NCBI GenBank assembly: GCA_014529385.2
Contig: CM043964.1
Span: 6,603,997 to 6,667,996 of the forward strand
DNA length: 64,000 nucleotides
DNA from: Adiantum capillus-veneris
Lineage: Eukaryota; Streptophyta; Polypodiopsida; Polypodiales; Pteridaceae
Reading direction: 5' to 3'
How positions within the stretch are numbered: position 1 is the stretch's first letter; the number at the start of each line of letters is the position of its first letter. This document shows positions 39,360 through 52,585 of the stretch, piece by piece. The notes below the pieces were generated by a model. It ran no database searches and was not told the origin of the DNA. It saw only the letters and a program-made list of their open reading frames with translations. The translations under genes were made by a program, and so were the position numbers.

Positions 39360-39551
39360 TGTTGGGGTATAAAGCCCAATGTGGTCGCCCAGGTAAGTGG
39401 GCGGGCCGCCAGGTATGTACACATATTATTTTGTAAAAACCTAATAAGAACTCACTATGCTCTACACATTACAGTAGAGCGAGTTCACCAAATCGTCGTG
39501 CTCTTCTTCTCGCACTCTCTCTGGCGTCGCACTTCCGCTCGTACTCCTTCA
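39360..39551 (+). repeat. 3' LTR of copia A (192 bp)
   Basis: It pairs with 34032-34212 and has the same length as both LTRs of copia B. Confidence 0.95.
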
Positions 39552-39691
39552 GTAATGGATAAATATGCAACCATACCTATTTCTCTTGTTGAGGTTGGTG
39601 CATCTCCAACAATGGTGCCAAAATGCTACAAGCCCTTCACCTCACGTCGATCGATATATAGCATAGCAAGAAGCAATCGCAAATATAAATG

Positions 39692-40550
39692 AAAGGTGTG
39701 CAGTTAACCTATGGACTAGTGCATGAAGGCTTCATAAACTTGTGAAGCTCATGGAACACACATATCTATGTTCTCATCTACTCAAAAGCTCACTTAAACA
39801 ATTAGAAACTGCTAGGCTCTACTACCTCACTCAGCCACAAGAAAATCACATTGAAATCATGAGCAAATGGGATCCAAACACAACCAAATTCTGTAAGACA
39901 TAAGGAACAATGCCATGACTTTAGAACATTCAAAAATGAGGAAAAAAAAGAAAATTATAAACAAGCTACTACTTTCACCAAGCTTGTTTCGACATCAAAG
40001 AATGTTGCAATGCAACAAAACTTGATAGGATGGATGCCTACAGTCTAAGGTACTGACTCATGGTCTCAAAACCTCAAAACAACCTCTTTAAAAAATTACA
40101 ATTATACACAAAGGTGATTTTTGGACATGTCAATTTCACTATCAGATGCTACCTATTGTCTAGTCGATGACAATCCTCTACTAAAGTTAGATTTTACTTT
40201 TAATGCATAAAATGACAAAATAACTCATCATCAATGACAATCCTCTACTAAAGTTAGATTTCACTTTTGATGCATAAAATGAGCAAAAACTCACCAAATA
40301 GCTGGTAGATGGATGCGCTTACTCAGCTTCTTTGTGAGAGACATTGAAAGGGAGAGCTTACTCCAAGGAACACTATGCACTTCACAAATTTGTGATAGAG
40401 TAAGGACACAAAGAGTCAAGTGACCAGCCAATATAAACCTAACACTTCCCTAGACATGATAGTAGGTGTCTTGAGTTTAGTACCAAGAAATAATAACCTT
40501 TGAATAAGGTTGCTAAGAATAAAATGCTATGCAGGCTATAACTGTGCCAA
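39692..40550. other. Intergenic, no gene seen, partly old copia LTR
   Basis: AT-rich sequence without a convincing frame. TCCTCTACTAAAGTTAGATT recurs near 40171 and 40242 as a short direct repeat. The right part probably belongs to the 3' LTR of the element at 40614-45741, whose far edge I cannot define. Confidence 0.5.
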
Positions 40551-40679
40551 TACAAGAAAGATGCCTAATGTGCACCAAGTGTGCATCCATGTGGGGATGA
40601 CACAATCTCCAACACCTCCTCTTCAGCGCCAGATGGGTGGTTCGATGCTAGTGCACTATAGAAGATAATCAAGAGTAGG

Positions 40680-42864
40680 TCGAGGTAGAGGCTTTTTGAA
40701 AAGATCTACCAGGTTGTCCTTAGTAGAACAATACTTTAGACAAAATTTACCATCAACAATCCAATCATGAACAAAGTGAAAATGAACTTCAATGTGCTTG
40801 GTTTTACCAGGAACCACTAGATTTTGTGCCAATGCAATAGCACTTCAAGAATTTGAGCAAAGAAGAATAGGAGATGTCAAAGGATGGCCTAGATGGTCCA
40901 AAAGCTGTTGAAGCCAAAGTGCTTCAGAACATGAGTCACAATAAGACTTGTACTCTGATTCAATCGATGAAGTAGATGTCTTTTCTTGCTTTTGTGACTT
41001 TCATGAAATAATGCCAGAACCAAACATGAAACAGTACAAAGTGGAACGTCTAGTATCCACAACTTGCCCAATCAGCATCAATGTAGCCAACAAGAGAATC
41101 TCCACTTGAATAACTGATATTGTATTCCAAAGTACCACAAAGACAACGAAGAACTCAAAGGGCTGCCTGCCAATGGGAACGACAAGACTAAATAGAAAAC
41201 TGACTGAGTACACCCATAACATATGATAGATCAAGCCTAGTGTTAACCAAATAGAAAAGAGAACCAATAAGTTCTCAATAATGAGTGGCATCAACCTCTA
41301 GTGAATCATCATCCTTGGATAACTTGGCATTGGGATCCATAGGTCAAGTGAGAGTATAACAATCCTACATACCATACTTGTCAAGCAGCTGTTGGGTATA
41401 CTTCTTTTGGCAAACAAAGATACCATGATCAAATTGCCAAACTTCTAGTCTAAGAAAGTAGTGTAAGAGTCCTAAATCAGTCATAGAGAAAGAGTTAGAA
41501 AGTTGAGTGTCAACCCAACTAATAAGATTTGGGTGTGAACCTGTCTGGATCAAATCATCCACATAAAGCACTATGATGCATATCTCTCCATCAGTCATGA
41601 GCACATAAATGTTAGGATCTCCATAAGTTCTTTGGAATCCCAAAGAGAGTAGAAAGCTATCCATCTTCTGATACTAAGCTCGAGGAGCTTGCTTAAGACC
41701 ATAGAGAGCCTTCAATAATAGGAGAACGTACTCCTCATATCCCCGGGGGATTCACTCTATATACAAAATGGGATGCCACCTGCGAGCGGAAAACTTTGAT
41801 AAAACCCCTATATACGACTCATATTACGGAATATGACCCCCCTTTTTATGCTTATACGACAATCAATGAAGAAAATTATCATACCCCTATCTTACATATA
41901 AAATTTAGGTCTCTCATGATCTAACTGAGTAAAATTAGTCAAAGAGCATGTAGCATAGTGACTGGCAACATACTAAGGAACCACTTATATCAATGTGTCT
42001 TAGTTTGACTTTCAAACTATGTGCCCGTCCAGCCTGCACTCTAGCTACTCCTCCAATTTTGGCCCATCTAAATTACTCAAAAAACATCTATGAAAACTCT
42101 TTATAGCTTTCATCCTTCAACAAATAAACTTTAATCTCAAAACAAGCAATTGATACAAAGCAAGTGATAGTTCTTGCATGTATCTTTGTAGCTATTTACT
42201 CAGGAGTTCAAGGGAAGACTCTTTTGGAAAGCCATGATTTTGAAACACAAAAACTTCCTCTCATTTTTTCTTTTCTCACTTCTCCCATCCCCCCCCCCCC
42301 CACCACCACCACCACCACCACCAATAAATATGATACCCCCTCCCTTATTTTTCAACTTGGGAGATAAATTATTGGGGGCGTGCCCCTAACTTATACGCTT
42401 ATGTAGCTTGTAAAAAATCCCCCCTCCCTTGCACTTACGTGGTGCGGCAAGTTTTCCATGGTGAATCCCTTGGGCTCATATCCAGGAATAACAAAACTTG
42501 GTGGTTGCTCAACATAAAAATCCTCCTCTAGGTCACCATTCAAGAAACAAGACTTCACATCCTTCTGATACATAGGCCATGAGTAAAATGAGTCTAATGC
42601 AAACACAAGACATATGGTAGTGTCGCGAGAAGTGGGAGCAAATGTTTCTTCAAAGTCTTCACCTTCATGTTGTGCATAACCCTTGGCCACAAGACGAGCC
42701 TTGTACTTGTCAAGAGTACCATCGGATTTAAACTTGACTCTAAAAATCCACTTTACACCAATTACCTTTTTGTGAGAAGGACATGGAACAAGCTTCCAAA
42801 TCTTGTTTGCCTCAATATCAAAACTCTCTACCTCCATAGCCTGACGCCGATTAGGGTTAGTCAT
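40680..42864 (-). pseudogene. Old copia RT and RNase H, split by a ~0.7 kb insertion
   Basis: RT first half (42864-42460): NKIWKLVPCPSHKKVIGVKW, DKYKARLVAKGYAQHEGEDF, MYQKDVKSCFLNGDLEEDFY. RT second half (41715-41365): KALYGLKQAPRA, MDSFLLSLGFQRTYGDPNIY and the catalytic IIVLYVDDLIQTG. RNase H traces lie in 41294-40680. DNA between about 41718 and 42460 does not fit the polyprotein. Confidence 0.83.
41718..42460. mobile_element. Unclassified ~0.74 kb insertion in the old copia RT
   Basis: It interrupts the RT between motifs that are normally adjacent. It contains a C-run followed by (CCA)n at about 42287-42322 and GGGGGCGTGCCCC near 42374. No clear terminal inverted repeats or target duplication are visible, so the class is open. 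Confidence 0.5.
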
Positions 42865-43472
42865 AGCCTCCCCTGCTATCGAAGGTTCGAGGATCGCTTT
42901 GTGACATCAAAGCATAGTTCACAGTTTCATGAGTGCGCCGAGGACTTAAAGAGGCTTGTTGTTGCTGAAGCTCCGAGTCAAGGAGACCCAAATCCCATAA
43001 TAAAGTGCAAACCCACTTAGGACACAGATGTCTAAAGGAAGGTCCTACATCCACAACAATAGTAGAGGTAGGGAGAGGATGAGACATAGGAGTAGATGTA
43101 GAGGAGGAGTAGGAACAACAAAGGGGTAGTCAATGGAGAAGACACACTGGGTGTAGTGGAAGGTAGAGAGGGAGTAAAGAGAGGCTGTAGAATGTCAAAT
43201 GGATCACTAGTGTTAGATATAGTTTCAACACCATTAACACCAAACTGAGACTCATCAAAGCGAGCATCACAAGAGAGAACAATATCTCCAATTGAAGGAT
43301 CCCAAAAGCAGAAACCTTTAGATCAAAGATTATAACCTGTAAAGCTCATTTGTGTAGACTTTGCCTCTAAAGTAGTCCGCTTGGAAACAGGAACATGCAC
43401 ATGAGCAACACATCCAAAGACACGAAGATGAGAGACATCAGGTTTACGTCCAGAAAATACCTCCTCTGGAAT

Positions 43473-44434
43473 CTAACTGTCTACTGCTTTAGTGAGAGAG
43501 CAGTTAAGAATGTATACTGAAGTGGCTATAGCCTCACCCAAAAAGGCTGGAGGAAGCTTGGCATGTTGTAGTAAAGAACAAGCCATTTCTTTCACAATAC
43601 TGTTCTCTCTCAACAACACCATTCTGAGAAGAAGTGTAAGGAATGGTAGTTTGCCTTTGGACACCTTTAGAAGCAAGAACGTTGTTAAATGGTAGAAATT
43701 CTCTGTCATTGTCAGTCTTGAGGAATGAAACCTTTGATCTTGTTTGATTCTCCACTTGAACTATCCACTTTGAAGTAAGATAAAGAATTAGACTTCCTGG
43801 AAAGAAAACAAACCCAAGTTTTGCGAGAGAAATCATCCATTAGGAACATGAAGTATTTGGAGCCACCAAGTGAGTCCACCTCCAGTGGACGCACAAGATC
43901 TGCATGAACCAACTCAAGAACACAAGTGGCTCGATAGGTAGCCTCCTCTAGAAAAGAGGCTCTGTGTTGGTTGCCTTTAGCACAAGAGGATCACACATGG
44001 TGTGAATGGTGAAACTGAGGGAGTGCATGAATCATCTCCTTCGAGACAATCTGTTGCAAAATAGTGATAAGAACATGCCCATAGCGATAGTGCCATAAGA
44101 GGATCTCTTCATGAGAGAGAAGTGCTTTTGATGGAGCAAAAAACTAATGAATATGAGAATCATGAGGAGACATCTTAGAAGTAAAAGATTTGATGCGATA
44201 GAGACCTCCTTCTTGAAGGGCATGTCCAACAATTGAGAGGGACTTGCGATCAATAACTTCAATCACTTCATCATTGAAGTAGACTCCTAATCCTTTTGAT
44301 GTAGCTTCAGAAACCAAGAAGAGGTTTTTTGAGAGTTTAGGCACATACAAAACATCATGTAGTGTAGCATCTCCAAATGAAATTTCACCAACTCCGACCA
44401 TAGGCAAGCTTGAATCATCACCGATGTGTACCAA
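43473..44434 (-). pseudogene. Old copia protease/pre-integrase and integrase remnants
   Basis: 44434-44144 has FGDATLHDVLYVPKLSKNLF, the segment between protease and integrase in copia Pol. Integrase pieces: MVHADLVRPLEVDSLGGSKY, FLMDDFSRKTWVCFLSRK, FLKTDNDREFLPF (usually TDNGGEF) and TTIPYTSSQNGVVEREQ. Several frame breaks are present. Confidence 0.82.
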
Positions 44435-44746
44435 TTAAGATGTAGTTTTATAGTTTTCCATTAAGTTGCTAGATGATGTCATGTGAGAGGATGCACCACT
44501 ATCACCAATTCATTCCTCTTTGAAAGATGCCTCAAGGTCATGTGGAGAAGGAGAATTGATGACAACTAGACAATCTTCACTTTTAGAGAGAGAAGAAGCT
44601 TCACATGTAGAGAGAGACAAGGAGAGCGAGCAAGAAAAGCGATTTTAGCATTACCATATTCCTTCTTGTCCTTGGAGGAGGGAGTAGAATTTGGAGTTTT
44701 GAGTTTTTCTTTGGCCTTCTTGGAGAGGTCGCTTGGTGTAGCAGTG

Positions 44747-45741
44747 CTATTCAAGATGTCCGAAACGACCACAGAATGTGCATTCTCGCTTTTCCTTGTG
44801 GTTGTTGTGCTTGTTACCTTGTTGAGTCAAAGGTTTGGCTTGGGAAGATTGTCCTTTACCTTTGCCTTGGGGTTTGCCTTGTGCCACAAGTGTAGCATTG
44901 GTTTTGCCTTGGCCTCGCATGAGACATTTATCATAGAGGAGACTAACCATCTCCAGATAAGTAGGCATAGGTAGACGAATATGGACATTCTCTTTAAATG
45001 CATCAAAAGGGTTAGTCAATTTATTAAGTAACTTATGCACGGGATTACCAATAGGATGTCCGGCCTCTTCTAGTTGTCGCTTAATCCGAGTGAACTCAAC
45101 AACTTTGTCCATGATGTTGTGGAAGTCGCGGATAAAGATGCGATCCAAATTTTCTTCTAGCTTAGAGACCTTAATCAATGAAGTATCCCCGCAATGAAGT
45201 TGAATGTCTTCCCACATAGCTTGAACCGCCGTATTATTCTCCGTAATAAATTGGGGAGCACTTGATGAAGTCATGGCATAGATAATTAGGGTTTGGGAAC
45301 GGGAATCTAGGAAGGAGAAGTGACCAAGAGGGACAATTGTCAGAGTAGAAATTTCCTGCCAAACATCTACACTTTCAATCAGAAGACGCATGAAGATCTT
45401 CCGAGTGCGATAATTTGATGCCGATAACTTTGGGACTCGGTAAGAGTAGGAAGTGATAAGGACTGGGAGTACAGATTGAAGGTTGGCATGGGGGTAAGGT
45501 CGACAAGGGTACAGGAGGGTGCCGGATATGTGGTTGCCAATGGTAGAGAAGCCATCGCAGATTTGGTTGGTGCCGGTGTAGGGAAGAGATGCGCGTAGGT
45601 AGAGGGAATAGGCTCCACGAGGGGTGAGCCTAGAGGACGAGTGCAAAGAGGAGCCTCCTCTAAGTAGGAGCAGGATGGTCCAACATAGTCTGTGACATGG
45701 GCTTTGTTGTAAGGTTTACGTGAAGACATAGTCGATGCCAA
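44747..45741 (-). pseudogene. Old copia gag with CCHC end
   Basis: An N-terminal MSSRKPYNKAHVTDYVGPSC sits in one frame. The main frame from 45646 carries WEDIQLHCGDTSLIKVSKLE and FTRIKRQLEEAGHPIGNPVH, a UBN2-type capsid pattern, and ends at the zinc knuckle start CTFCGRFGHLE. A frameshift separates the start from the main frame. Confidence 0.8.
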
Positions 45742-46050
45742 AAGAAGCTTTCACCGATTAAGTAAATTTTGATGCTTGTAGTAAATGCCGCTCAAAAGTT
45801 ACCACCAATGTGAAGGTTATGGAATTGCTTCTAACCACCAAGGAGGGAACTATCTCCAAATAAAGCTATAGGGTTAAAAAAAATATGTCGCAAAGGTCTC
45901 CAAGGGTGGGAAGGGCCGCTTGATTGCACAATAAATTTGGAAAATAAAATTTTGTTTCACACAAGTATCTTATTGAGGCTGATTCAAAACGTTAAGCTTG
46001 TGTAGATATGGCAAAAAAACGGCTGGAGATAAATTTCGAGCGCTCCTCCA

Positions 46051-46147
46051 GCGTGGCAGGAGGGCGCCCGTTGCCACCTTAGCATGCTTGCCAGCGTGGC
46101 AGGAGGGCGCCCGTTGCCACCTTAGCATGCTTGCCAGCGTGGCTGGC
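46051..46147. repeat. 43 bp tandem repeat, about 2.2 copies
   Basis: AGCGTGGCAGGAGGGCGCCC with its following GTTGCCACCTTAGCATGCTTGCC starts at 46051 and 46094, with a partial third start at 46137. The two full copies look identical. Confidence 0.93.
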
Positions 46148-46272
46148 CTGTCCGCCAAAAGCTGTGCGGAATGCAATGCTGTAATTTGCTGTACTGCCGC
46201 ACAGGCTTAGTCACAGATCGATGTTGCAGGCGCTGCTTCGTACGAAAGGCCAGGATGCCGATATGCAGTGTC

Positions 46273-46276
<4 letters not shown>

Positions 46277-46352
<76 letters not shown>
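46277..46352. repeat. (TA)n(GA)n compound microsatellite
   Basis: TA run at about 46277-46316 followed by GA at about 46317-46352. No LINE is inserted here. Confidence 0.96.
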
Positions 46353-46356
<4 letters not shown>

Positions 46357-47489
46357 TTATTAAATTTGCCAATATTCCAAGCTAGTGTCCTTATTTTCTT
46401 TACTGAGCCTTAGTAAGACCTCAACTTGTTGCTTCTTGAAAATTATCAAAATACCTCTTGTGAAATTAAATTTCTCCAAAGAGTAAAAAATTTGTAGCTT
46501 TTCATAAGAAGACTCATTGTCTATCAATACAAGATGCTAAATCTAGGATTTGAGTTGATTATATAATAAATTGTAGGCTTTGGAGATGAATTGCTTCATT
46601 ATCTTCAGACATAATTGCTCCATACCTTGCAAGTCTCAAGAGCATTGAAAGAAGCAATTGAATATGGCATCTTTTGTTAGTATCAGAAAAGCCGTTTAAT
46701 TTGGTATACTACTCGTAAAAGTTAAATGGGTGTAGGATGTAGTGAGATGGATTTGCAAAAAAGACTCTTAAGATCGAGCTACTAGAAACTGCGATAGATG
46801 TGCTCACTTTGCCTCCAAAGCGATAACAAATATCAATGAATTGTTACTAAATTTCCAAAGAATAGGGAACTAATTCTTTAATTAGATTATTGGAAATCTT
46901 TAGTGTCTATGGGTCTTGGCTACTATACAGTAGGAAATCTTGTTCCACCTGCTTGGTTTTGCACAGCTATGACACTAATTGTTCTTGACTGCTCCATATT
47001 CACCAATGAGCTCACAAATAGAGCTACCTGTGTTCAAAAATGATGAATGATTTCATTTGAAGAGCCCTTTAAATCCTAGTTCTATCATCTTCTATTGAGG
47101 AGAACCAATATTCCGATGAAGAGTTGCAAAAAAAATTGTTTTAAGAGATGTTTGCGAGGTCTTTTATTTTTTTTTGGGGGGGGGGGGGAGGTAGAAGGTC
47201 ATAGGAATGGCATAAACTGTCGCCAGTCAAGGTTTTCAAGTCAAGTAGCCTACTGTAGGATTTCATGAGGAGGATCGGATAATTTTACAATAGTGTGGTA
47301 ATTTTATGTTTTTTTAGTATAAATATTCGTCAAGGTCAGGGGTCAGGGGGTTGTTGATCCTTGTCGTCTATCTAGCTGACTTTATCAGCCGTAATGTACT
47401 GTGCAATCATTAGATGCTTGCCAAATCAGCATGTGTAATAATCTACATTATATTGACCAACCAAGGCCTCCCCAATGAACACACAAAAT
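46353..47489. other. AT-rich old repeat, no gene; left flank of copia B
   Basis: No reliable frame. Parts (for example TTGTAGCTTTTCATAAGAAG near 46491) match, in reverse, the interior of the repeat at 53500-54010, so both belong to one dispersed family. A T-run/G-run lies near 47168-47189. Confidence 0.6.
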
Positions 47490-47681
47490 TGAAGGGGTAC
47501 GAGCGGAAGTGCGACGCGAGAGAGAGTGCAAGAAGAAGAGCACGACGATATGGTGAACTCGCTCTACTGTAATGTGTAGAGCATAGTGAGTTCTTATTAG
47601 GTTTTTACAAAAGAATATGTGTACATACCTGGCGGCCCGCCCACTTACCTGGGCAACCACATTGGGCTTTATACCCCAACA
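47490..47681 (-). repeat. 3' LTR of copia B (192 bp)
   Basis: It matches 52586-52777 with a handful of substitutions, and the LTRs of copia A. Confidence 0.95.
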
Positions 47682-47770
47682 ACCTCCCACTTAAAGTCCA
47701 ATGTGGTACTTTAAGTGTGAGAGAAGCTACTATACAAGCTAATATACAAGAGATGTAGAGAAGTGATGTA

Positions 47771-50700
47771 CTACCCTACACCTAACTGCTTGCGAAAATG
47801 CGCAAAGCTCTCTGAGGGAAGTCCTTTTGTAAGTAGATCAGCAGGATTTTCTGTGGTGTGAACATTGACAAGCTGAAGTTGCTTATCCTCGAGCATTTCC
47901 CTGATGAAATGATACTTCACATCCACATGCTTTGTCTTTGAGTGATAAACTGGATTGCGAGCCAATTGTATAGCACTTTGACTATCACAATATAACACAG
48001 GCATCTCTTCTTTGATTCCCAAATCTGTTACTAGTCGATTAAGCCAAATTGATTCTTTGCATGCCTCTGATGCTGCAACATATTCAGCCTCTGTAGTAGA
48101 CAAATGCAATGTTTGGGCGAGTAGCAATCATTGCATACATCAAACTACCCACTGCAGACGCATATGGAATCTTATCCATTTCAGCCTGTTCTTCCTCAGA
48201 CACAGGAAAATCTTGTTTGCTAAGTTTCACATATGGTGGCAATGGAACACTCAATGCCTTTCCCTTCTCCATATTGAAACGTTGCAAAACCTTGTCAATA
48301 TACTCGGTTTGAGATAACCAAATCGACTTCTTTGATCTGTCTCTCTCAATGCGCATACCAAGTATATGACTTGCCTCACCTATGTCTTTCATGTCAAACG
48401 ATTTTGCCATCTTTGACTTCAAAGCTGAAATTTCTTCCAAGTGCTTGCCAACAATCAACATGTCATCCACATACAAAATAAGGATCATCCAACTGCCATC
48501 CTTAGCCTTCTTTGTATATAGACAGTGATCGAACTTACTACGTTTGTAGCCTTGAGAAAGCATAAACTTGTGGAATTTATGGTACCATGCCCTCGGTGAT
48601 TGTTTTAAGCCATAAAGACTCTTTAACAACTGGAATACCCAATCTTCCTTGCCTTTCTCAACAAACCCTTCTGGCTGCTGCATGTAAATTTCCACATCTA
48701 AATCACCATGCAAGAACACTGTCTTGACATCCATTTGGTGCAACACCAAATCTAATATGGCAACCAATGCAAGAAAGCATCTCAATGTAGTCATCTTGAC
48801 CACCGGAGAGAAGACTTCATCAAAGTCAATGCCTTGTTCTTGCTTAAAGCCCTTGGCAACAAGCCTTGCTTTGTACTTTGGCTGACTATCATGAGCGGTG
48901 ATCTTATACCTGTAAACCCATTTACAAGGTAGAGCCTTTTTGCCCTGTGGTAATTTAACTAGCTTCCATGTCTTGTTTTTATGCAGAGCTGTCATCTCTG
49001 ACTGCATGGCCAATTTCCAATTCCCGGAGTCCTTCATTTGCACTGCTTCCTTGTAACATGAAGGCTCATTGCAATCAGTCAACATGACATAATTCATAGA
49101 TGGAACAAACCTATCAGGAGGTCGCGTGACACGTCCAGATCTACGCACAATAGGTGGCTCAGGCTCAGCCACAACCTGTGGTTCCACTCTATCCTGTCCT
49201 TGCTCCTCTTGAGCTCTGACATTTTGTCTTGCACGTGCAGGTCCATCTTCTTGGAAGACAACTCTTGTAATGTCCTCAACCCTCTCTGGTTTAGAATGAT
49301 ATTTGGATTCATTAAAGTGAACATCATTGCTGCGGACAACCTTTCTGGATTCGGGATCCCAAAGTCTGTACCCCATCTCACCAGAATTACCATAGCCTAG
49401 AAAGATGCACTTTCTACTCTTTGGCTCAAGTTTGTTCCTAAATTCCTTTGGAACGTGAGTATATGCCTCACATCCAAAGACTCTGAGATGCTTGTATGAG
49501 GGCATTTTGCCTGACCATACCATCTCTGGCACTGAATCCTTCTGCAAAACCTTGCTAGGAGATCTATTTACAAGATGAACAGCTGTTGATACAGCTTCAG
49601 CCCAAAACCCATTAGGCAGCTCTGCATTAGACAACATACTTCTGACCTTCTCTTGTATGGTCCTATTCATCCTCTCAGCAACACCATTTTGAGGAGGATT
49701 GTAAGGAGCAGTAAGTTCACGTTTTATACCTTTTGACTCACAAAAGTACTGAAAGGCCTTTGAAACATACTCTCCACCATTGTCAGTGCGTAAGCATTTA
49801 AGCTTCGTGCCACTCTGATTCTCCACAAGTGTCACAAACGTTTTGAAAACACTAAACGCTTCATCCTTGTGCTTGAGAAAGTAAACCCATAATTTCCTCG
49901 AGTAATCATCTATAAATGTCATAAAGTAAGAAGCTCCCCCTAGAGATAGGTTAGGCATAGGTCCACACAAATCACTATGAACAAGTGCCAACTGTGTATC
50001 TCTTCTACTGCTTCTATGCTTATGTGGCTGCTGTGTTTGCTTACCATACAGACAATGTTCACAGAATTCAAAATCATTAAATGAAAAGCCAGGCAAATAA
50101 CCAGAACGAGACAAGATTTTCATTCCCTTCTTGGACATATGTCCTAACCGGCTATGCCACAAAGAAACGTTCGGCTGCTCGGTTACATTGATTACATTTT
50201 TAGAGACATTTGATGCATAAATCATGTAAAGTCCTCCAGACTTTACTCCATGTGCTACTGTCATAGAACCCTTGGATATCTTGCACATGTTCTGTCCAAA
50301 AATGGTCACGTAGCCAGCATCATCAAGTAAACCTGTGCTGATCAAGCTCTTTGTAATTGCGGGAACATGTCTCACATTCTTCAGCGTGAAAGAAGAGCCA
50401 TTCTGAAACTTCAATTGAACATCTCCAACACCTAAAATCTCACATGTCTGCCCATTGCCTAGCCGAACATGATCTTTAGTGGTCACATAAGAGGTAAACC
50501 ACTCCTTGTTTGGAGACACATAAAGTGATGCCCCTGAGTCTATAATCCAGTCACTCAGTGCATTTCCATCAGATGCTGTAAGAAGAGCTGAGTCCATTGT
50601 ATTCTTCTAGAAGTAGATGTCTCCTGACACTAGACTGTCATCCTCTGCAATAGTGTTTGTCACATTTATTTCTTGAATCTTCACTGAGGACTTGTTCTTC

Positions 50701-51487
50701 TCACCATGGTCTCCAGCTTTCTCTTTGCCTTTTTCTGCTTTCCATTCTCTGCAGTCTCTTTTCATGTGACCCTTCTTGCCACAATGGTAGCATTCTATGT
50801 CACTCTTGCCTTTAGCATTGCGGGACTTGCTACGAGACTGATTCCTCTTTCCACCTTTGTACTTTTCTTTGGTCCTTCCCCTGACAACTAAGGTTGTTCC
50901 TTTGCCTTTGTCCATTGTCTTTCTATTGGTTTCTTCAGTAAGCAGACTTCCTTCTACACCTGCTATGTTCAAACCATCTGGAAGTGCAGAATTACTCAAA
51001 GCTGTGCGAAAAGTGTCCCAACTTTCCGGCAATGTGATCAACAGGAACATAGCTCTAACAGGTTCATCAAACTTGACACCTTGAGTTGACAACTGACTGT
51101 AGATTGTGTTGAATTCATTCAGATGATTGGACATAGGTGTCCCTTCTTTCATCTTCAAGTCAACAAGCTTCTTAAGCCAGTATACCTGTGACTCTGCTTC
51201 TCATAAAGATCACTCAGCTTTAACCATGCTTGATAATCCGACATCTCGTCTGCTACATTGAAGTAAACGCTTTCTGCCAAAGTCAGCATAATGGTAGAAA
51301 GTGCCAATTCATCCATTTCGCTCCATTCATCTTCGTCCATATCTTCTGGTTTTATCGCCTTGAGCTTTATAGGTTTTATCTGCTTCTTTTGTACCAACAC
51401 GTGTCAAATCTACTGCTTCCACAATGGGAAATTGGTTCCATCCAGCTTCTTGATATTGTAAAGAGCAGTGTCCTGTGATCCAGCCAT
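47771..51487 (-). pseudogene. Copia B gag-pol polyprotein, several lesions
   Basis: The start ATG is at 51487. Two stops follow within 30 codons (near 51405). A small deletion near 51185 shifts frame in gag. TTG became TAG before NTMDSALL (near 50612). The frame 50597-48084 (837 codons) is intact through protease (DWIIDSGASLYVS), integrase (LRTDNGGEYV, QNGVAERMNRT) and RT (LYVDDMLIVG). A ~265 bp deletion near 48100 joins the RT end to STTEAEYVAASEA in RNase H, shifting frame. Copy A retains the segment missing here, and copy B retains the integrase residues altered in copy A. Confidence 0.95.
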
Positions 51488-52585
51488 AGCTACGCTTCAC
51501 AGTAGTTTACTTTCCTGGGAAAAGTTTGGCAGAGTTTCCCCTGTAAACTGACCTCTGAACCAATATCAACCTGTCAAATGAACCAAGAAAGCTTCAAATT
51601 CTGCATAAATTTCGGCACAGTCTCCTTTGTAAAATGGCTCTAGTGTACTCAAAAACAGACCAAAAAACAGCTCAAAAACATTGTCTCTCTGACACTGTAA
51701 GCTGTGGGTAAACCTGTCGTGCACCTGTACTGTCTCTGACTGTTTTGTCACTGTCCTGTAAGCATAGACTGCGACAATGCCTCAACGGCAGTAAAGCAAA
51801 GATGCAATCCCAACTGTCTAACTCACAATCAATACATCCTAGGTGCCTATCTAAGGGTGCTCGAGGGATCGCTCCAAGACCTGTATCACCGAAAGGATCT
51901 CAACATTCGAGAATCCCCCAGCTCAATAAAACCTCACTCGACCCTCAACAAAGGCTGCAGTAAATATGACAGTACATAGACTTCCCACAAAGTCATACAT
52001 CCACAAATTTCCCACTATATGCTGTAACCGCTGCGGCGGTTGTTTGCTCTGTGACTCACAACCAGCAAACCCTCAACAAACATACATCATCTTTGACAAT
52101 ACATCCCATGTGGAAGTACCTGCAATGTCAGGATGAAATCTGGAATATCAAGCAGCAAACACAAGCTACCTGATGAACTAGTGGATGTCGCCTACAGTCT
52201 GTGTGTAGATGCGCTTGTGTCGTATGTGACACGCCTCCAAGAACTGTGAGCCGTCCTTCGATGTGTAGACACCCACAAATCAACACTCTGGGAGTGTCGA
52301 TATCCTCAACACCTGCAGTCGTAGGCCGAAAAACCCCAAATTTGCAGAGTCGGATCTGCACCCGCTGAGACCACGTAGTCGAAAATGGCCTGCGCAGACC
52401 TTTGTCGAAGCCGAACGGTGGCCGAGATGACCTCAGAATGAAATTCTGAGAACACCAAGCCCTTCAGGCTTACCCACAGGATTAGGGGCCGTGTCTTCGC
52501 CTGTCGAATTTCACTCCAATCTGAGCTGGTGACTCTAGCCTCCTGCAGTGCTGCCCCGAGCCTCGATCTGAGCTGTGATACCAGT
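51488..52585 (-). other. Copia B leader
   Basis: Untranslated leader between primer site (52572-52583) and gag. It matches 34213-35290 of copia A over its whole length; short frames are not conserved as proteins. Confidence 0.85.

Larger units (their letters stand above)
34032..39551 (+). mobile_element. Ty1/copia retrotransposon copy A, complete with TSD
   Basis: A 5.5 kb element with LTRs at 34032-34212 and 39360-39551, flanked by the 5-bp duplication GTAAT (34027-34031 and 39552-39556). The primer site TGGTATCAGAGC (34215-34226) fits initiator tRNA-Met. A purine tract AAGTGGGAGG precedes the 3' LTR. The domain order gag, protease, integrase, RT, RNase H is copia. One nonsense and one frameshift break the polyprotein. 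Confidence 0.97.
40614..45741 (-). mobile_element. Older Ty1/copia element, minus strand, 5' LTR not found
   Basis: A second copia lineage, unlike copies A and B. In element order: gag 45741-44747, protease/pre-integrase 44434-44032, integrase 43912-43473, RT 42864-42391 and 41710-41365, RNase H region 41294-40680. The purine tract GAAGAGGAGG just before TGTTGGAGATTGTGTCATCC marks the 3' LTR start at 40614. No matching 5' LTR is seen to the right of gag. Confidence 0.85.

Noticed and set aside
46277-46352. (TA)n(GA)n as a LINE scar
   Set aside because: No LINE sequence flanks it. It shows that a GA tract alone does not imply insertion.
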